From positions 62,001 to 126,000 of the forward strand of contig LLEU01000039.1 in NCBI GenBank assembly GCA_001567505.1: a stretch of 64,000 nucleotides of DNA. Reading direction: 5' to 3'. A model generated the notes under the pieces. That model searched no databases, was not told the DNA's origin, and was given only the letters and a program-made list of their open reading frames with translations. Positions 45,027 to 53,425 of this stretch are shown piece after piece. This DNA is from Acidobacteria bacterium OLB17. Lineage in GTDB: Bacteria; Acidobacteriota; Blastocatellia; Pyrinomonadales; Pyrinomonadaceae. The position numbers and the translations under genes are program-made. Position 1 is the first letter of the stretch. Every line of letters starts with the position of its first letter.

Positions 45027-45935
45027 TTAACCGGGCGTGACGAGACGGCGTGTTTCGAGCTCCTCGCCGTCCGCGATGACCTTGACGAGCATCGCGGCAC
45101 GGCCTGCCTGGAAGTGCGGTATCTGCAGGTGAACTTTAGCAAGGCCGTTAGCGTCGGACTTCGCGTGAAAGATGACGGGGCGGAACGCCGAGCCAAGGAC
45201 CTTGACCATCAGTTGAGCGTCTTTTACGACGCGGCGGTCAGTTCCGCGGCATACGAGAATGTTCAGCGAGAGGCGGTCGCCGCCCTTGAATTTGGTTTCG
45301 CCGAGGATATCGACGGAAAGCTTCTCGTTCCGTGGGCGTTCGATGCCTGAAAGTTCGCTTGCGATCTCGACAGCCTCATCGGGGAGGAGTTGGATCTCGT
45401 CGAGGATCATTACGGCGTCCTCAAAAACGGGGAGGTCGAAGAACTCGTCGTCGAGCTCGACCGTCGCGGCAGGCGGCTGTGTCGTCGGGATCTCGATGGC
45501 CGGTGCTTCAGGAGCAGAGACCGTGATGATGCGTTGCGTTTCGATCGGAGCAGTTGGAACGACCGCGGCCGCGACCGTCTCTTCGGGGACGGTGACGGTA
45601 GGCTGCGCCTCGGCCTCGTGAAGTTCCGTCGGAGCAGCGGCGGCATCGCGCTTTGCTGCACGCGCTTTCCCGGTCATCTGTTGGAGGTCGCTGATGCGTC
45701 CGGCTTTGACAGCGGCACAAATAAGTTTGTGTTGGCGTGAGAGGCGGTCGGAAAGGGCGGCCTCGTCGAGGGAACCGACGTTCAGGTCGTTGTACGGGGT
45801 TCGTTTGCTCGCAAGAATGGTGCCGCGATCGTAAACAAGGGACACGATCAGCTGCGACGAGAGGCCTTTGTCCTCCGTCTGAATGTGGTAAACCACACCA
45901 TTGTGTTCGACGTCAGTATTAAATCCAGAGATCAC
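45027..45935 (-). CDS. Conserved hypothetical cytoplasmic protein
   Basis: 302 residues, no signal peptide. The N-terminal 70 residues (GFNTDVEHNGVVYHIQTEDK, SLVYDRGTILASKRTPYNDL) look like a compact conserved domain that I associate with Acidobacteria, without a named function. The middle (about 100-175) is Ala/Pro/Val-rich and low-complexity. The C-terminal 100 residues are beta-rich (Ig-like: DRLSLNILVCRGTDRRV, GLAKVHLQIPHFQAGRAAML). Divergent from nuoA, with its own possible promoter. Confidence 0.65.
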   Translation of the reverse strand: MISGFNTDVEHNGVVYHIQTEDKGLSSQLIVSLVYDRGTILASKRTPYNDLNVGSLDEAALSDRLSRQHKLICAAVKAGRISDLQQMTGKARAAKRDAAAAPTELHEAEAQPTVTVPEETVAAAVVPTAPIETQRIITVSAPEAPAIEIPTTQPPAATVELDDEFFDLPVFEDAVMILDEIQLLPDEAVEIASELSGIERPRNEKLSVDILGETKFKGGDRLSLNILVCRGTDRRVVKDAQLMVKVLGSAFRPVIFHAKSDANGLAKVHLQIPHFQAGRAAMLVKVIADGEELETRRLVTPG

Positions 45936-46007
45936 GGGAAAAGTGGGTGAAGATCAACTAAAAATGCGGGTAGAACGGGCGAAAACAGCGACGTTCGCCA
46001 ACAAAGA

Positions 46008-46036
46008 AGTTAACATAAAGGCTTTTGCGCGGTCAA
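46008..46036 (-). promoter_or_regulatory. Possible sigma-70 promoter for the minus-strand hypothetical gene
   Basis: Minus strand TTGACC (46031-46036) and TTAACT (46008-46013) with a 17-nt spacer, about 75 nt before the start at 45935. The -10 match is weak. Confidence 0.35.
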
Positions 46037-46071
46037 CGTTTATTATACGGGCGGCCGCGCAACGCTCTGCC

Positions 46072-46100
46072 TTGACACTCCACAGGGCTTAACTTACGAT
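46072..46100 (+). promoter_or_regulatory. Sigma-70-type promoter of the nuo operon
   Basis: TTGACA (46072-46077), 17-nt spacer, TACGAT (46095-46100). Consensus -35 and a good -10 lie 100 nt upstream of the nuoA ATG, on the right strand. The transcript would begin near 46107. Confidence 0.7.
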
Positions 46101-46103
46101 TTA

Positions 46104-46159
46104 GGTGTGCTTTAACACCCAATTTTCCCGCACCAAAAAGACGCATTTTTAAGTGCGTC
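46104..46159 (+). promoter_or_regulatory. Two leader hairpins before nuoA
   Basis: GGTGT (46104-46108) pairs with ACACC (46115-46119), and GACGCA (46140-46145) pairs with TGCGTC (46154-46159, 8-nt loop). They lie between the promoter and nuoA. No U-tract follows, so an attenuator is not shown; they could affect mRNA stability or bind a regulator. Confidence 0.45.
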
Positions 46160-46199
46160 CTGCTCGAATTTGGGTCGATTCTGTTCAGAAGGATCAAAT

Positions 46200-46681
46200 A
46201 TGTCCGAATTCAGTTTTTTCGACTATGTCCGATCGGAATTATGTTTCTCGTGGCGGCCGGATTCGGCGTCAGCCAGCTGCTGGTGACGCAGCTCATCGGC
46301 CCGCGAAAACGCACTTCCGTAAAACTCAGCCCGTATGAATGCGGCAAAGACCCGGTCGGCACCGCCCGCGAAAGATTCTCGGTCAAGTTCTACACGGTCG
46401 CGGTCATCTTCCTGCTGTTCGACATCGAAGTCCTGTTCATCATTCCGTTCGCAGTCGCCTTCAAGAGCCTTCTGCAGGAGCCCGCGATATTCGGCGTCGT
46501 CGCTTTGCTTGAGATCCTCGCGTTTATCGCGACGCTGATCGTCGGATACATCTACGTCTGGAAAAAAGGCGTCTTCGATTGGGGAGTGCAGTCGCGTGCC
46601 GAGGCTCGCGAAGAGGCTAAGCGTATGGCTCGCGAGCGAAGGGAGGCCGCGAAGGCCGTGCCGGCGAAGATCGCCGCTTGA
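46200..46681 (+). CDS. nuoA: NADH-quinone oxidoreductase subunit A, one frameshift
   Basis: Repaired length 160 residues from ATG 46200 (AAGGA upstream). The first frame reads [10 protein letters not shown]; adding one C at about 46229 continues [17 protein letters not shown] and reaches the conserved [13 protein letters not shown] loop and [18 protein letters not shown]. Without repair the protein would start at Met 46241 and miss its N-terminus. A charged tail ([20 protein letters not shown]) is longer than usual. It is one of the membrane-arm subunits at the quinone-proximal joint. Confidence 0.9.
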
Positions 46682-46689
46682 TCTGATTT

Positions 46690-47337
46690 ATGGGGCTTGA
46701 GAACACTTTATTCGATTCACTGCCGGATGTCGTGACCGTCAAACTCGACGCCGTGGTCAACTGGGCCCGAAAATCGAGCCTCTGGCCCGCGACCTTCGGC
46801 CTTGCGTGCTGCGCGATCGAGATGATGAATACCGTCTCGGCGCGCAATGACCTTTCGCGGTTCGGCGCCGAGACGTTTCGTGCGAGCCCGCGGCAGGCCG
46901 ACGTAATGATCGTTTCGGGACGCGTCTCGCGAAAGATGGCTCCCGTTCTCCGCAGGATCTACGATCAGATGCCCGAACCGAAATGGGTCATCTCGATGGG
47001 AGCTTGTGCGACGTCGGGCGGCGTTTTTGATAATTACGCGATCGTTCAGGGCGTCGATAAGGTCGTGCCGGTCGATGTGTACGTGCCCGGATGTCCGCCG
47101 CGGCCGGAGATGCTCGTCCATGCGATCACGATGCTGCAGGACAAGATAATGAAGGATTCGGTAAAGGATCGACGCGACAGCTTCGAGCCCGAATCAAGAA
47201 AGTCGATCGTGCCCGGAACACTGCCGGTCACCGAAGCGACGGCCCTCGAACGCGAGATGCAGGAAGAGGTGCGCAGAGGCGAGGCCTCGCGGCCGTATTC
47301 GGTCCCGTCGCGGCACGAACGAAGAAAGGGTAACTAA
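46690..47337 (+). CDS. nuoB: NADH-quinone oxidoreductase subunit B
   Basis: 215 residues. The N2 cluster cysteines are visible: [11 protein letters not shown] (tandem Cys), [13 protein letters not shown] and [12 protein letters not shown]. It is the peripheral-arm subunit that passes electrons to quinone. The C-terminal 45 residues are an extra charged tail. It starts 8 nt after nuoA. Confidence 0.95.
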   Translation: MGLENTLFDSLPDVVTVKLDAVVNWARKSSLWPATFGLACCAIEMMNTVSARNDLSRFGAETFRASPRQADVMIVSGRVSRKMAPVLRRIYDQMPEPKWVISMGACATSGGVFDNYAIVQGVDKVVPVDVYVPGCPPRPEMLVHAITMLQDKIMKDSVKDRRDSFEPESRKSIVPGTLPVTEATALEREMQEEVRRGEASRPYSVPSRHERRKGN

Positions 47338-47340
47338 CGA

Positions 47341-47697
47341 ATGAAACGCTTTGCATTGTTCGCAGTATTCGCATTGCTTGTCGGGGCCTTTGCACAGGCT
47401 CCTGCGGGTGTCGAGGCCGCAAAGCCGGGAAGATGCCTTCTTGTGATCGACGGTAAGACGTATATTTCGGGCCGATGCGATATCGAGATGTATAACGACG
47501 GCACCGGCTCGTTCCAGATCACGGAACGCAGGAAACGCGGGGCCTATTTCGCTCAAGTTCTGATCGACAACGGCGAGGCCCTCGGCTACTGGAACGAGGA
47601 ACGCGCCGCGACACACGCTCACGCTTCGTTGGGAGCGCTTACGCGCGACGGAGCTTGTTGGAAGAATGATCGGGCACGCGTTTGTGCCTGGAAGTGA
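47341..47697 (+). CDS. Secreted small protein inside the nuo operon, function unknown
   Basis: 118 residues. The signal peptide ends at about GVEA (residue 26). The mature part is about 90 residues with four cysteines (GRCLLVIDG, GRCDIEMY, GACWKND, RVCAWK), which could form two disulfides in the periplasm. It is 3 nt after nuoB and 3 nt before nuoC, so it is co-transcribed. I do not recognise its family, and it is not a standard complex I subunit. Confidence 0.6.
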   Translation: MKRFALFAVFALLVGAFAQAPAGVEAAKPGRCLLVIDGKTYISGRCDIEMYNDGTGSFQITERRKRGAYFAQVLIDNGEALGYWNEERAATHAHASLGALTRDGACWKNDRARVCAWK

Positions 47698-47700
47698 TCT

Positions 47701-48180
47701 ATGACGGAAAAGCTGCAAACCTTTGTCGATGCACTGAAACAGAAGGACCCGGCGTGGGTCCTTGACGTTGTTTCGGCGCACGGCGAGACGACCGTATTCG
47801 TTGGCCGAGAGAATATCATCGATGCGTGCATCTTCCTTCGGGATGAGCATCATTTCGATATGCTTGCCGACCTCTGCGGCGGCGATCTCGGCCCGGAAGA
47901 AGACCCGCGATTCTTCGTCAACTATCACCTTTTCTCGACAACGCATCACTCGCGCCTTCGCCTAAAGGTGTTTCTGCCGGAGGACGATCCGAAGGTCGCT
48001 TCGGCAACGTCGGTCTGGAAGACGGCGAATTGGCACGAACGCGAGACCTACGACTTTTTCGGGATCATTTTTGAGGGCCATCCCGACCTCCGCCGGATCC
48101 TGCTTCCGTCGGATTTTGACGGATTCGCCCTTCGGAAAGATTATCCGCTGCGGGGATACGAACCTTATAGCTTGAATTGA
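47701..48180 (+). CDS. nuoC: NADH-quinone oxidoreductase subunit C
   Basis: 159 residues. The NuoC core SVWKTANWHERETYDFFGI and HPDLRRILLPSDFDGFALRK followed by PLRGYEP are diagnostic. It is a peripheral-arm subunit without cofactor that packs against NuoD. It is separate from nuoD here (they are fused in E. coli). Its stop overlaps the nuoD ATG (TGATG). Confidence 0.95.
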   Translation: MTEKLQTFVDALKQKDPAWVLDVVSAHGETTVFVGRENIIDACIFLRDEHHFDMLADLCGGDLGPEEDPRFFVNYHLFSTTHHSRLRLKVFLPEDDPKVASATSVWKTANWHERETYDFFGIIFEGHPDLRRILLPSDFDGFALRKDYPLRGYEPYSLN

Positions 48181-49403
48181 TGATGGAAACCGTCGCAGAG
48201 AATTCACAGGCCGCCGAGAACGTTCTTGATAACGCCCTCGAGTCCGAAATGACCCTTTCGATGGGGCCGCAGCATCCGTCCACGCACGGCGTGCTGAGGC
48301 TCGATCTCCGCCTTGACGGCGAGCTTGTGCTCAAGGCCGTGCCCGACATCGGGTATCTCCATACCGGTATGGAGAAGCTCTTCGAATACAAGAAGTATCA
48401 ACAGGGCATCGTCATCACGGATCGAATGGATTATCTGAATCCGCTCGGCAACAACCTCGCCTATGTGATGGCTGCCGAGAAGCTCCTCGGACTCGAGATA
48501 CCTGAACGGGCGCAGGTGATCCGCGTCCTTTTCTGCGAGCTTCAGCGAATTGCCTCGCATATGGTTTGGCTCGGAACGCACGGGCTTGATCTCGGAGCGA
48601 TGTCGCCGTTCTTCTACTGCTTTCGCCAGCGTGAAAAGATACTTAACCTGATCGAGGCCGCGTCCGGCGGGCGAATGACGCCAAGCTATTTTCGCATCGG
48701 CGGCCTGATGATGGACCTTCCGGCAGGATTTACCGAGCGTTGCAAGCAGTTCCTTGATGATTTTCCCGAGGCGATGGAGACCTTCGACACGCTGCTTACC
48801 GGGAACACGATCTGGCACAGCCGGACAAAAGGCATCGGCATCATCTCGCGTGAGGACGCGATCAGCTGGGGCCTTACGGGCCCGTGCCTTCGCGGAAGCG
48901 GCGTCGATCTCGACCTGCGGCGCGACAACCCGTATTCGGGTTATGAGACCTACGATTTCGAGGTTCCGGTCGAACACGATTGCGACGTCTGGGCGCGATA
49001 TATGGTGCGCATTCGCGAGTGCTACGAATCGGCGAAGATCGTCCGCCAGGCGCTCGAACGTCTGAAGCCCGGGCCGATCAAGGCGAACGCGCCGAAGATC
49101 GTGCTACCCGACCGCGATGATATGAGAAAGCATATGGATTCGCTCATCCATCACTTCCTGATCGTCGCCGAAGGCTTTAACGTGCCGCCGGGCGAGGTTT
49201 ATCACGCGATCGAGGCATCAAAGGGCGAACTCGGCGTTTATATGAAGTCGAACGGCGGCCCGAAACCGGAGCGTGTGCATTTCCGCGGGCCGAGCTTTGT
49301 GAACCTTTCGGCACTGCCGGAGATGGTCAAAGGCGAGATGGTCGCGGATGTCGTAGCCGTCATCGGCTCGCTCGACATCGTGCTCGGAGAGATCGATCGG
49401 TAA
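48180..49403 (+). CDS. nuoD: NADH-quinone oxidoreductase subunit D
   Basis: 407 residues from ATG 48180. The start has a short non-conserved leader, then MGPQHPSTHGVLRLDL (a quinone-site histidine loop), GYLHTGMEKLFEY and DRMDYLNPLGN. The C-terminus ends PSFVNLSALPEMVKGE with VAVIGSLDIVLGEIDR, as in the family. It forms the quinone pocket with NuoB. A 121-nt gap to nuoE holds no clear gene. Confidence 0.95.
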   Translation: MMETVAENSQAAENVLDNALESEMTLSMGPQHPSTHGVLRLDLRLDGELVLKAVPDIGYLHTGMEKLFEYKKYQQGIVITDRMDYLNPLGNNLAYVMAAEKLLGLEIPERAQVIRVLFCELQRIASHMVWLGTHGLDLGAMSPFFYCFRQREKILNLIEAASGGRMTPSYFRIGGLMMDLPAGFTERCKQFLDDFPEAMETFDTLLTGNTIWHSRTKGIGIISREDAISWGLTGPCLRGSGVDLDLRRDNPYSGYETYDFEVPVEHDCDVWARYMVRIRECYESAKIVRQALERLKPGPIKANAPKIVLPDRDDMRKHMDSLIHHFLIVAEGFNVPPGEVYHAIEASKGELGVYMKSNGGPKPERVHFRGPSFVNLSALPEMVKGEMVADVVAVIGSLDIVLGEIDR

Positions 49404-49524
49404 ACACAAGGAAAGGATAAGCAAGAAGCCGGCACGAAAAACGGGGAAAACGCCCGCGCGTCTGCGAGGCCGAAATTCGGCACAACCGCAGCGTGAAGTA
49501 AGAGGCTAGGGTAAATAAAGCGAA

Positions 49525-50055
49525 ATGGCAGCAGTAAGACCTTCAGACCATACGAACCAGGTCACCGTTACGGACGAGATCGCAGAATTCTCGCCCGAGG
49601 TGATGGACGAGATACGTTCGCATCTTGAGAAATATCCGCCGGACAGAAGCCGTTCGGCGTTGATCCCGCTTCTTTTTGTCATTCAGCGGGAGCGCGGCTA
49701 CGTTGACAACGCCGGCGTGAATTTCCTGGCGAAATTCCTGAATCTTGAAGTGACGGACGTCTGGGAGACGGCGACCTTCTACACGATGTTCAATATGCAT
49801 CGCGTCGGCCGCCACCACATACAGATATGCAAGACCTTGTCATGCAAGATAATGGGCGAACCGGACATCACCGATCATATCTGCACGAAACTCGGTATCA
49901 AGCCCGGCGAGACGACCGAGGACGGGAAGTTCACCGTCTCGCTCGTCGAATGCCTGGGAAGCTGCGGCACGGCCCCGATGATGCAGATCGGATTTGATTA
50001 TCACGAGGACCTGACGATCGATAAGGTCGATAAGATCCTGAGCGAGTGTGAGTAG
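49525..50055 (+). CDS. nuoE: NADH-quinone oxidoreductase subunit E
   Basis: 176 residues. The thioredoxin-like fold with the 2Fe-2S cysteines is seen at ICKTLSCKIMG and VECLGSCGTAPMMQI. It is part of the NADH-dehydrogenase module with NuoF. The helical N-terminal domain (LEKYPPDRSRSALIPLLFVI) is typical. A weak ribosome site precedes the ATG. Confidence 0.94.
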   Translation: MAAVRPSDHTNQVTVTDEIAEFSPEVMDEIRSHLEKYPPDRSRSALIPLLFVIQRERGYVDNAGVNFLAKFLNLEVTDVWETATFYTMFNMHRVGRHHIQICKTLSCKIMGEPDITDHICTKLGIKPGETTEDGKFTVSLVECLGSCGTAPMMQIGFDYHEDLTIDKVDKILSECE

Positions 50056-50072
50056 CGAACGAGGGTCTAAGT

Positions 50073-50465
50073 ATGAGCAATGCTGAGATAATTCGCGGGC
50101 TTTATGACGCATTTGCAAAGGGCGATGTTCCCGCTGTGCTCGGTGCGTTCGACGAGAAGATCTCGTGGACGGAGGCCGAAGGTTTTATGTATGGCGGCAC
50201 ATACAACGGGCCAACAGCGGTGCTTGAGAACGTCTTTATGAGGCTCGGCACCGAATGGGAAGGGTTTGCCGCGGTACCCGATAAGATCGTTGACGGCGGC
50301 GATGGGAACGTGATCTCTACCGGAACCTATTCGGGAAAATTCCTTGCGACCGGCAAGAGTATGAGCGTTCCGTTCGCGCACAGTTGGGAGTTGAGCGGCG
50401 GCAAGGTAACGAGATTCGTGCAGTACACGGATACTGCGGTGATCGCACGGGATCTGGGAGTCTGA
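50073..50465 (+). CDS. SnoaL-like (NTF2-fold) protein inside the nuo operon
   Basis: 130 residues of the NTF2-like fold: EIIRGLYDAFAKGDVPAVLG at the start, then WTEAEGFMYGGTYNGPTAVL and HSWELSGGKVTRFVQYTDTA. Proteins of this shape bind or convert small molecules and occur in many roles. No catalytic pair can be named. It is 17 nt after nuoE and precedes nuoF, so it is carried on the nuo transcript without being a known subunit. Confidence 0.75.
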   Translation: MSNAEIIRGLYDAFAKGDVPAVLGAFDEKISWTEAEGFMYGGTYNGPTAVLENVFMRLGTEWEGFAAVPDKIVDGGDGNVISTGTYSGKFLATGKSMSVPFAHSWELSGGKVTRFVQYTDTAVIARDLGV

Positions 50466-50500
50466 GAGTTCAGTGGCCGCCTGAGCGGGCCTAAGAAGGT

Positions 50501-51820
50501 ATGGAAATTAAAGCAATTGGCTGCGAGCCGTTACAGCTAAAGCGAGTGCTCGTCGAGGACGGGCACACGCTGAAGGTGTATCGCGATATGGGCGGATACA
50601 CGAGCCTGAAGAAGGCTCTCGCGATGTCGCCGGCCGATATCATCGAGGAAGTTAAGAAAAGCTCTCTTCGCGGACGCGGCGGCGCCGGTTTTCCGACCGG
50701 TATGAAGTGGTCGTTCGTGCCGAAAGATTCGCCGAAGCCGAAATACGTCGTCTGCAACGCGGACGAATCCGAACCGGGAACCTTCAAAGACCGTTATCTG
50801 CTCGAGCGCGACCCGCACGCGCTGATCGAGGGAATGGTGATCGCCGGCTGGGCGCTCGGCGCCGCGACCGGCTACATCTACTATCGCGGCGAATACCGCT
50901 ACCTGATCGACATAATGGATGCCGCACTCGCCGAAGCGCGTGAGGCCGGCGTGCTCGGCCGGAACATCCTCGGTTCTGGCTTTGATATGGATATCTTTAC
51001 GCACACGGGAGCGGGTGCGTATATCTGCGGCGAGGAGACGGCCCTTTTGAGTTCGCTCGAAGGCTTTCGCGGCCATCCGCGAATGAAACCGCCATTTCCC
51101 GCACTTGAAGGGCTTTACGCCTGCCCGACCGTCGTAAATAACGTCGAGACCCTGACCGCTATCCCCGAGATCATCGAGCTGGGGGCGGAAACTTGGCGTG
51201 ACCTCGGCACGGAAAAGAGCGGCGGCACAAAGCTCTGGTCGGTCTCGGGCCATGTGAAAAAGCCCGGCGTTTACGAGCTTCCGCTCGGTTATGCCGATAT
51301 GGAGAAGTTCATTATGGAGGACTGCGGCGGGATGCTTCGCGATGATCGCAAGCTGAAGGCCGTCATTCCCGGCGGCTCGTCCGTTTACATAATGAATACG
51401 AGCCAGATCCTCGGCAAGAACGTGACGATGGATTACGAAGGCCTTGTGGCGGCCGGTTCGATGGTCGGCTCGGGCGGCTTTATGGTGATGGATGAGAGCG
51501 TCGATGTCGTTGAATCGACGCGGAATCTCACGGAGTTCTATAAGCACGAATCCTGCGGGTGGTGCACGCCATGCCGCGAAGGCACGGATTGGCTTCTGAA
51601 GATCTTTAACCGGATCGCGGCCGGAGGCGGCCGGCCCGAGGACGCTCAGGTGCTTCTCGACCTTTGCGACAATATGGAGGGCCGTTCGCATTGCCCGCTT
51701 GCGGACGCTGCCGCGTGGCCGATACAGTCTGCGATCCAGCGTTTTCCGGAAGATTTCAAGAAATGGCTTTGGAAAAAGGTCGAGGGCGCCGAGGATAAAG
51801 GCCTTTCGGTGAACGCCTGA
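50501..51820 (+). CDS. nuoF: NADH-quinone oxidoreductase subunit F
   Basis: 439 residues. The NADH/FMN-binding region has LRGRGGAGFPTGMKW and ICGEETALLSSLEG; the 4Fe-4S cysteines are at ESCGWCTPCREGTDWL and HCPLADAAAWP. It accepts hydride from NADH. The start at 50501 lies very close to an AGAAGG run, so the true start could differ slightly. Confidence 0.95.
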   Translation: MEIKAIGCEPLQLKRVLVEDGHTLKVYRDMGGYTSLKKALAMSPADIIEEVKKSSLRGRGGAGFPTGMKWSFVPKDSPKPKYVVCNADESEPGTFKDRYLLERDPHALIEGMVIAGWALGAATGYIYYRGEYRYLIDIMDAALAEAREAGVLGRNILGSGFDMDIFTHTGAGAYICGEETALLSSLEGFRGHPRMKPPFPALEGLYACPTVVNNVETLTAIPEIIELGAETWRDLGTEKSGGTKLWSVSGHVKKPGVYELPLGYADMEKFIMEDCGGMLRDDRKLKAVIPGGSSVYIMNTSQILGKNVTMDYEGLVAAGSMVGSGGFMVMDESVDVVESTRNLTEFYKHESCGWCTPCREGTDWLLKIFNRIAAGGGRPEDAQVLLDLCDNMEGRSHCPLADAAAWPIQSAIQRFPEDFKKWLWKKVEGAEDKGLSVNA

Positions 51821-51827
51821 CAGTTCA

Positions 51828-53210
51828 ATGATGCGGTTCATTTACCGACGATCTTTGCGAGTTGTCCTGCTGCTCCTGTTCGTTCAGGCGGCAGGTTCGG
51901 CCGCGCTTGCCGCCGAACGGAACCCGGTCGTCATCATCCCAGGCGTTACGGGTTCGGAACTCGTCAATCCGAAGGCGAAGAAGGAACTTGTTTGGCCGAG
52001 CATCTCGCGTTCTAAAACGGACGACATTCGCCTTCCGATCACGGAGCATCCGCTCGAATCTCGCGATGGGCTCGTCGCAGGCGACGTCATTAGGTCGCTG
52101 AAGATCGGGGTGTTCCCGCGTATCGACATTTATCAGGGCCTGATCGACGCGTTGACCGACCGCGGCGGTTATCACGAGGAGAATTGGGAAGCCCCGACGG
52201 GGGCCGGCGGCGAGGCCGCGATCTACGTTTTCCCCTACGACTGGCGGCTCGATAACGTACACAACGCACGGCTGCTCGTTCGAAAACTCGAGGCGTTGAA
52301 GGCCGTCCTGAAGAAGCCTGAGTTGAAGTTCGACGTGATCGCTCATTCGATGGGCGGCCTCATAACGCGTTATGCCGCGATGTATGGCGACGCAGACCTT
52401 CCGGCCGCCGGACGCAAACCGACGCCGACCTGGGCGGGCGAGAAACTCTTCGGGAAGATCGTTCTTCTCGGTACGCCGAATGAGGGTTCGCCGATCACGC
52501 TCGCGGGATTCGTCCGAGGTGAGTCGTTCGGGCCCGTTGATGTGAACCTGCCGTTCGTCCGCAACGTTTCGCGGTTCGATATCTTTGCGATCCCGGCGGC
52601 ATACGAACTGCTTCCCGCACCGGGCACGTTCAGGCTTTTTGATGCGGATCTGAACGAGATCGAGGTCGATCTCTACGACCCGCGAGTGTGGAAGGAATAC
52701 GGCTGGGACCCGATCGAGGACCCGAAATTCAGGTCGGAATTCTCGCCCGCCGAACGAAAGGCGGCTCCGGTCTTCTTTGCGAAGATGCTCGCTCGTGCAA
52801 AGCTTTTTCACGAAGCACTTGCCGCGCGTTCGAACGCAAAGGTGACGGCCGAGTTCGACCTTGTAGGGTCGGAATGCCGGGCGACGGTCGATGCGGCCGT
52901 TGTTAGCCGCAACGGAAAGAGCGGCGGCTGGACGACGCTGTTTAACGTTGACGAGATCAGAAAAGCAAATGGCAAGGCCCTTGGCGCTGATGAACTTCGG
53001 GCGGCGATCTACACACCGGGCGACGGCGTCGTTACGGCGATCTCGTTCCAGGCAAAGGGCGAATTGAGCACGGAGCCCGCATCGACCAAGTTCGTGTGCG
53101 AGAGCCACAGTCGCCTGCCCGGCAACGCTGAGATCCAAGATCACATTATCGATGTCCTAAGGGGCGTCACATTAGAAAAACGAGGAGAGACAGATGGGAA
53201 AGGGAGATAA
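51828..53210 (+). CDS. Exported LCAT-like lipase/acyltransferase inside the nuo operon
   Basis: 460 residues. The signal peptide ends AALA near 28. The alpha/beta-hydrolase of the lecithin:cholesterol acyltransferase family is shown by PVVIIPGVTGSELVNPKAKK, YVFPYDWRLDNV and the nucleophile elbow IAHSMGGLITRYAA; GTPNEGSPITLAGF follows, and the C-terminal region holds the remaining acid/His (GDGVVTAISF, CESHSRLPGN). It probably acts on lipids in the periplasm or outside. Its gene starts 8 nt after nuoF and its end overlaps the bTHX start. Confidence 0.82.
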   Translation: MMRFIYRRSLRVVLLLLFVQAAGSAALAAERNPVVIIPGVTGSELVNPKAKKELVWPSISRSKTDDIRLPITEHPLESRDGLVAGDVIRSLKIGVFPRIDIYQGLIDALTDRGGYHEENWEAPTGAGGEAAIYVFPYDWRLDNVHNARLLVRKLEALKAVLKKPELKFDVIAHSMGGLITRYAAMYGDADLPAAGRKPTPTWAGEKLFGKIVLLGTPNEGSPITLAGFVRGESFGPVDVNLPFVRNVSRFDIFAIPAAYELLPAPGTFRLFDADLNEIEVDLYDPRVWKEYGWDPIEDPKFRSEFSPAERKAAPVFFAKMLARAKLFHEALAARSNAKVTAEFDLVGSECRATVDAAVVSRNGKSGGWTTLFNVDEIRKANGKALGADELRAAIYTPGDGVVTAISFQAKGELSTEPASTKFVCESHSRLPGNAEIQDHIIDVLRGVTLEKRGETDGKGR

Positions 53211-53337
53211 GAGAACCCGCCGCGGAAAGATATTCGCCGGCAGTTACGGAAAATCAAGGCCGAAGCACAAGGCCGCATCGTTCACGCCCCCGGCCGAAGA
53301 AAAGAAGCCGGCAAGAAAGACGAAGGCCAAAGAGTAG
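53194..53337 (+). CDS. 30S ribosomal protein bTHX (S31)
   Basis: 47 residues, too short for usual ORF cut-offs. It begins MGKGDKRTRRGKIFAGSYGK, nearly identical in wording to Thermus Thx ([20 protein letters not shown]), then SRPKHK and a Lys/Ala/Pro tail. Thx sits in a pocket of the 30S head and stabilises rRNA. A strong GAGGAGAG site precedes the ATG, which lies inside the last codons of the lipase gene. A hairpin (TTGCCGA/TCGGCAA, about 53351-53370) follows before nuoG. Confidence 0.88.
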   Translation: MGKGDKRTRRGKIFAGSYGKSRPKHKAASFTPPAEEKKPARKTKAKE

Positions 53338-53425
53338 CCTGCGAGCTTTGCCGAAAACCTCGGCAAGGACACGAGTCTCTTTTGAGCCATAGGCAAAGCG
53401 GAACGCAGTAGGTCCGAAAAGTTTA

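Noticed and set aside
49404-49524. Short basic reading frame in the nuoD-nuoE gap
   Set aside because: It has no usable start codon and no match to a small ribosomal protein, unlike bTHX at 53194.
50537-51841. Minus-strand frame of 434 codons opposite nuoF
   Set aside because: Shadow frame; nuoF on the plus strand is conserved throughout.
51825-53144. Minus-strand frame of 439 codons opposite the lipase gene
   Set aside because: Shadow frame; the plus-strand lipase has a signal peptide and catalytic motifs.
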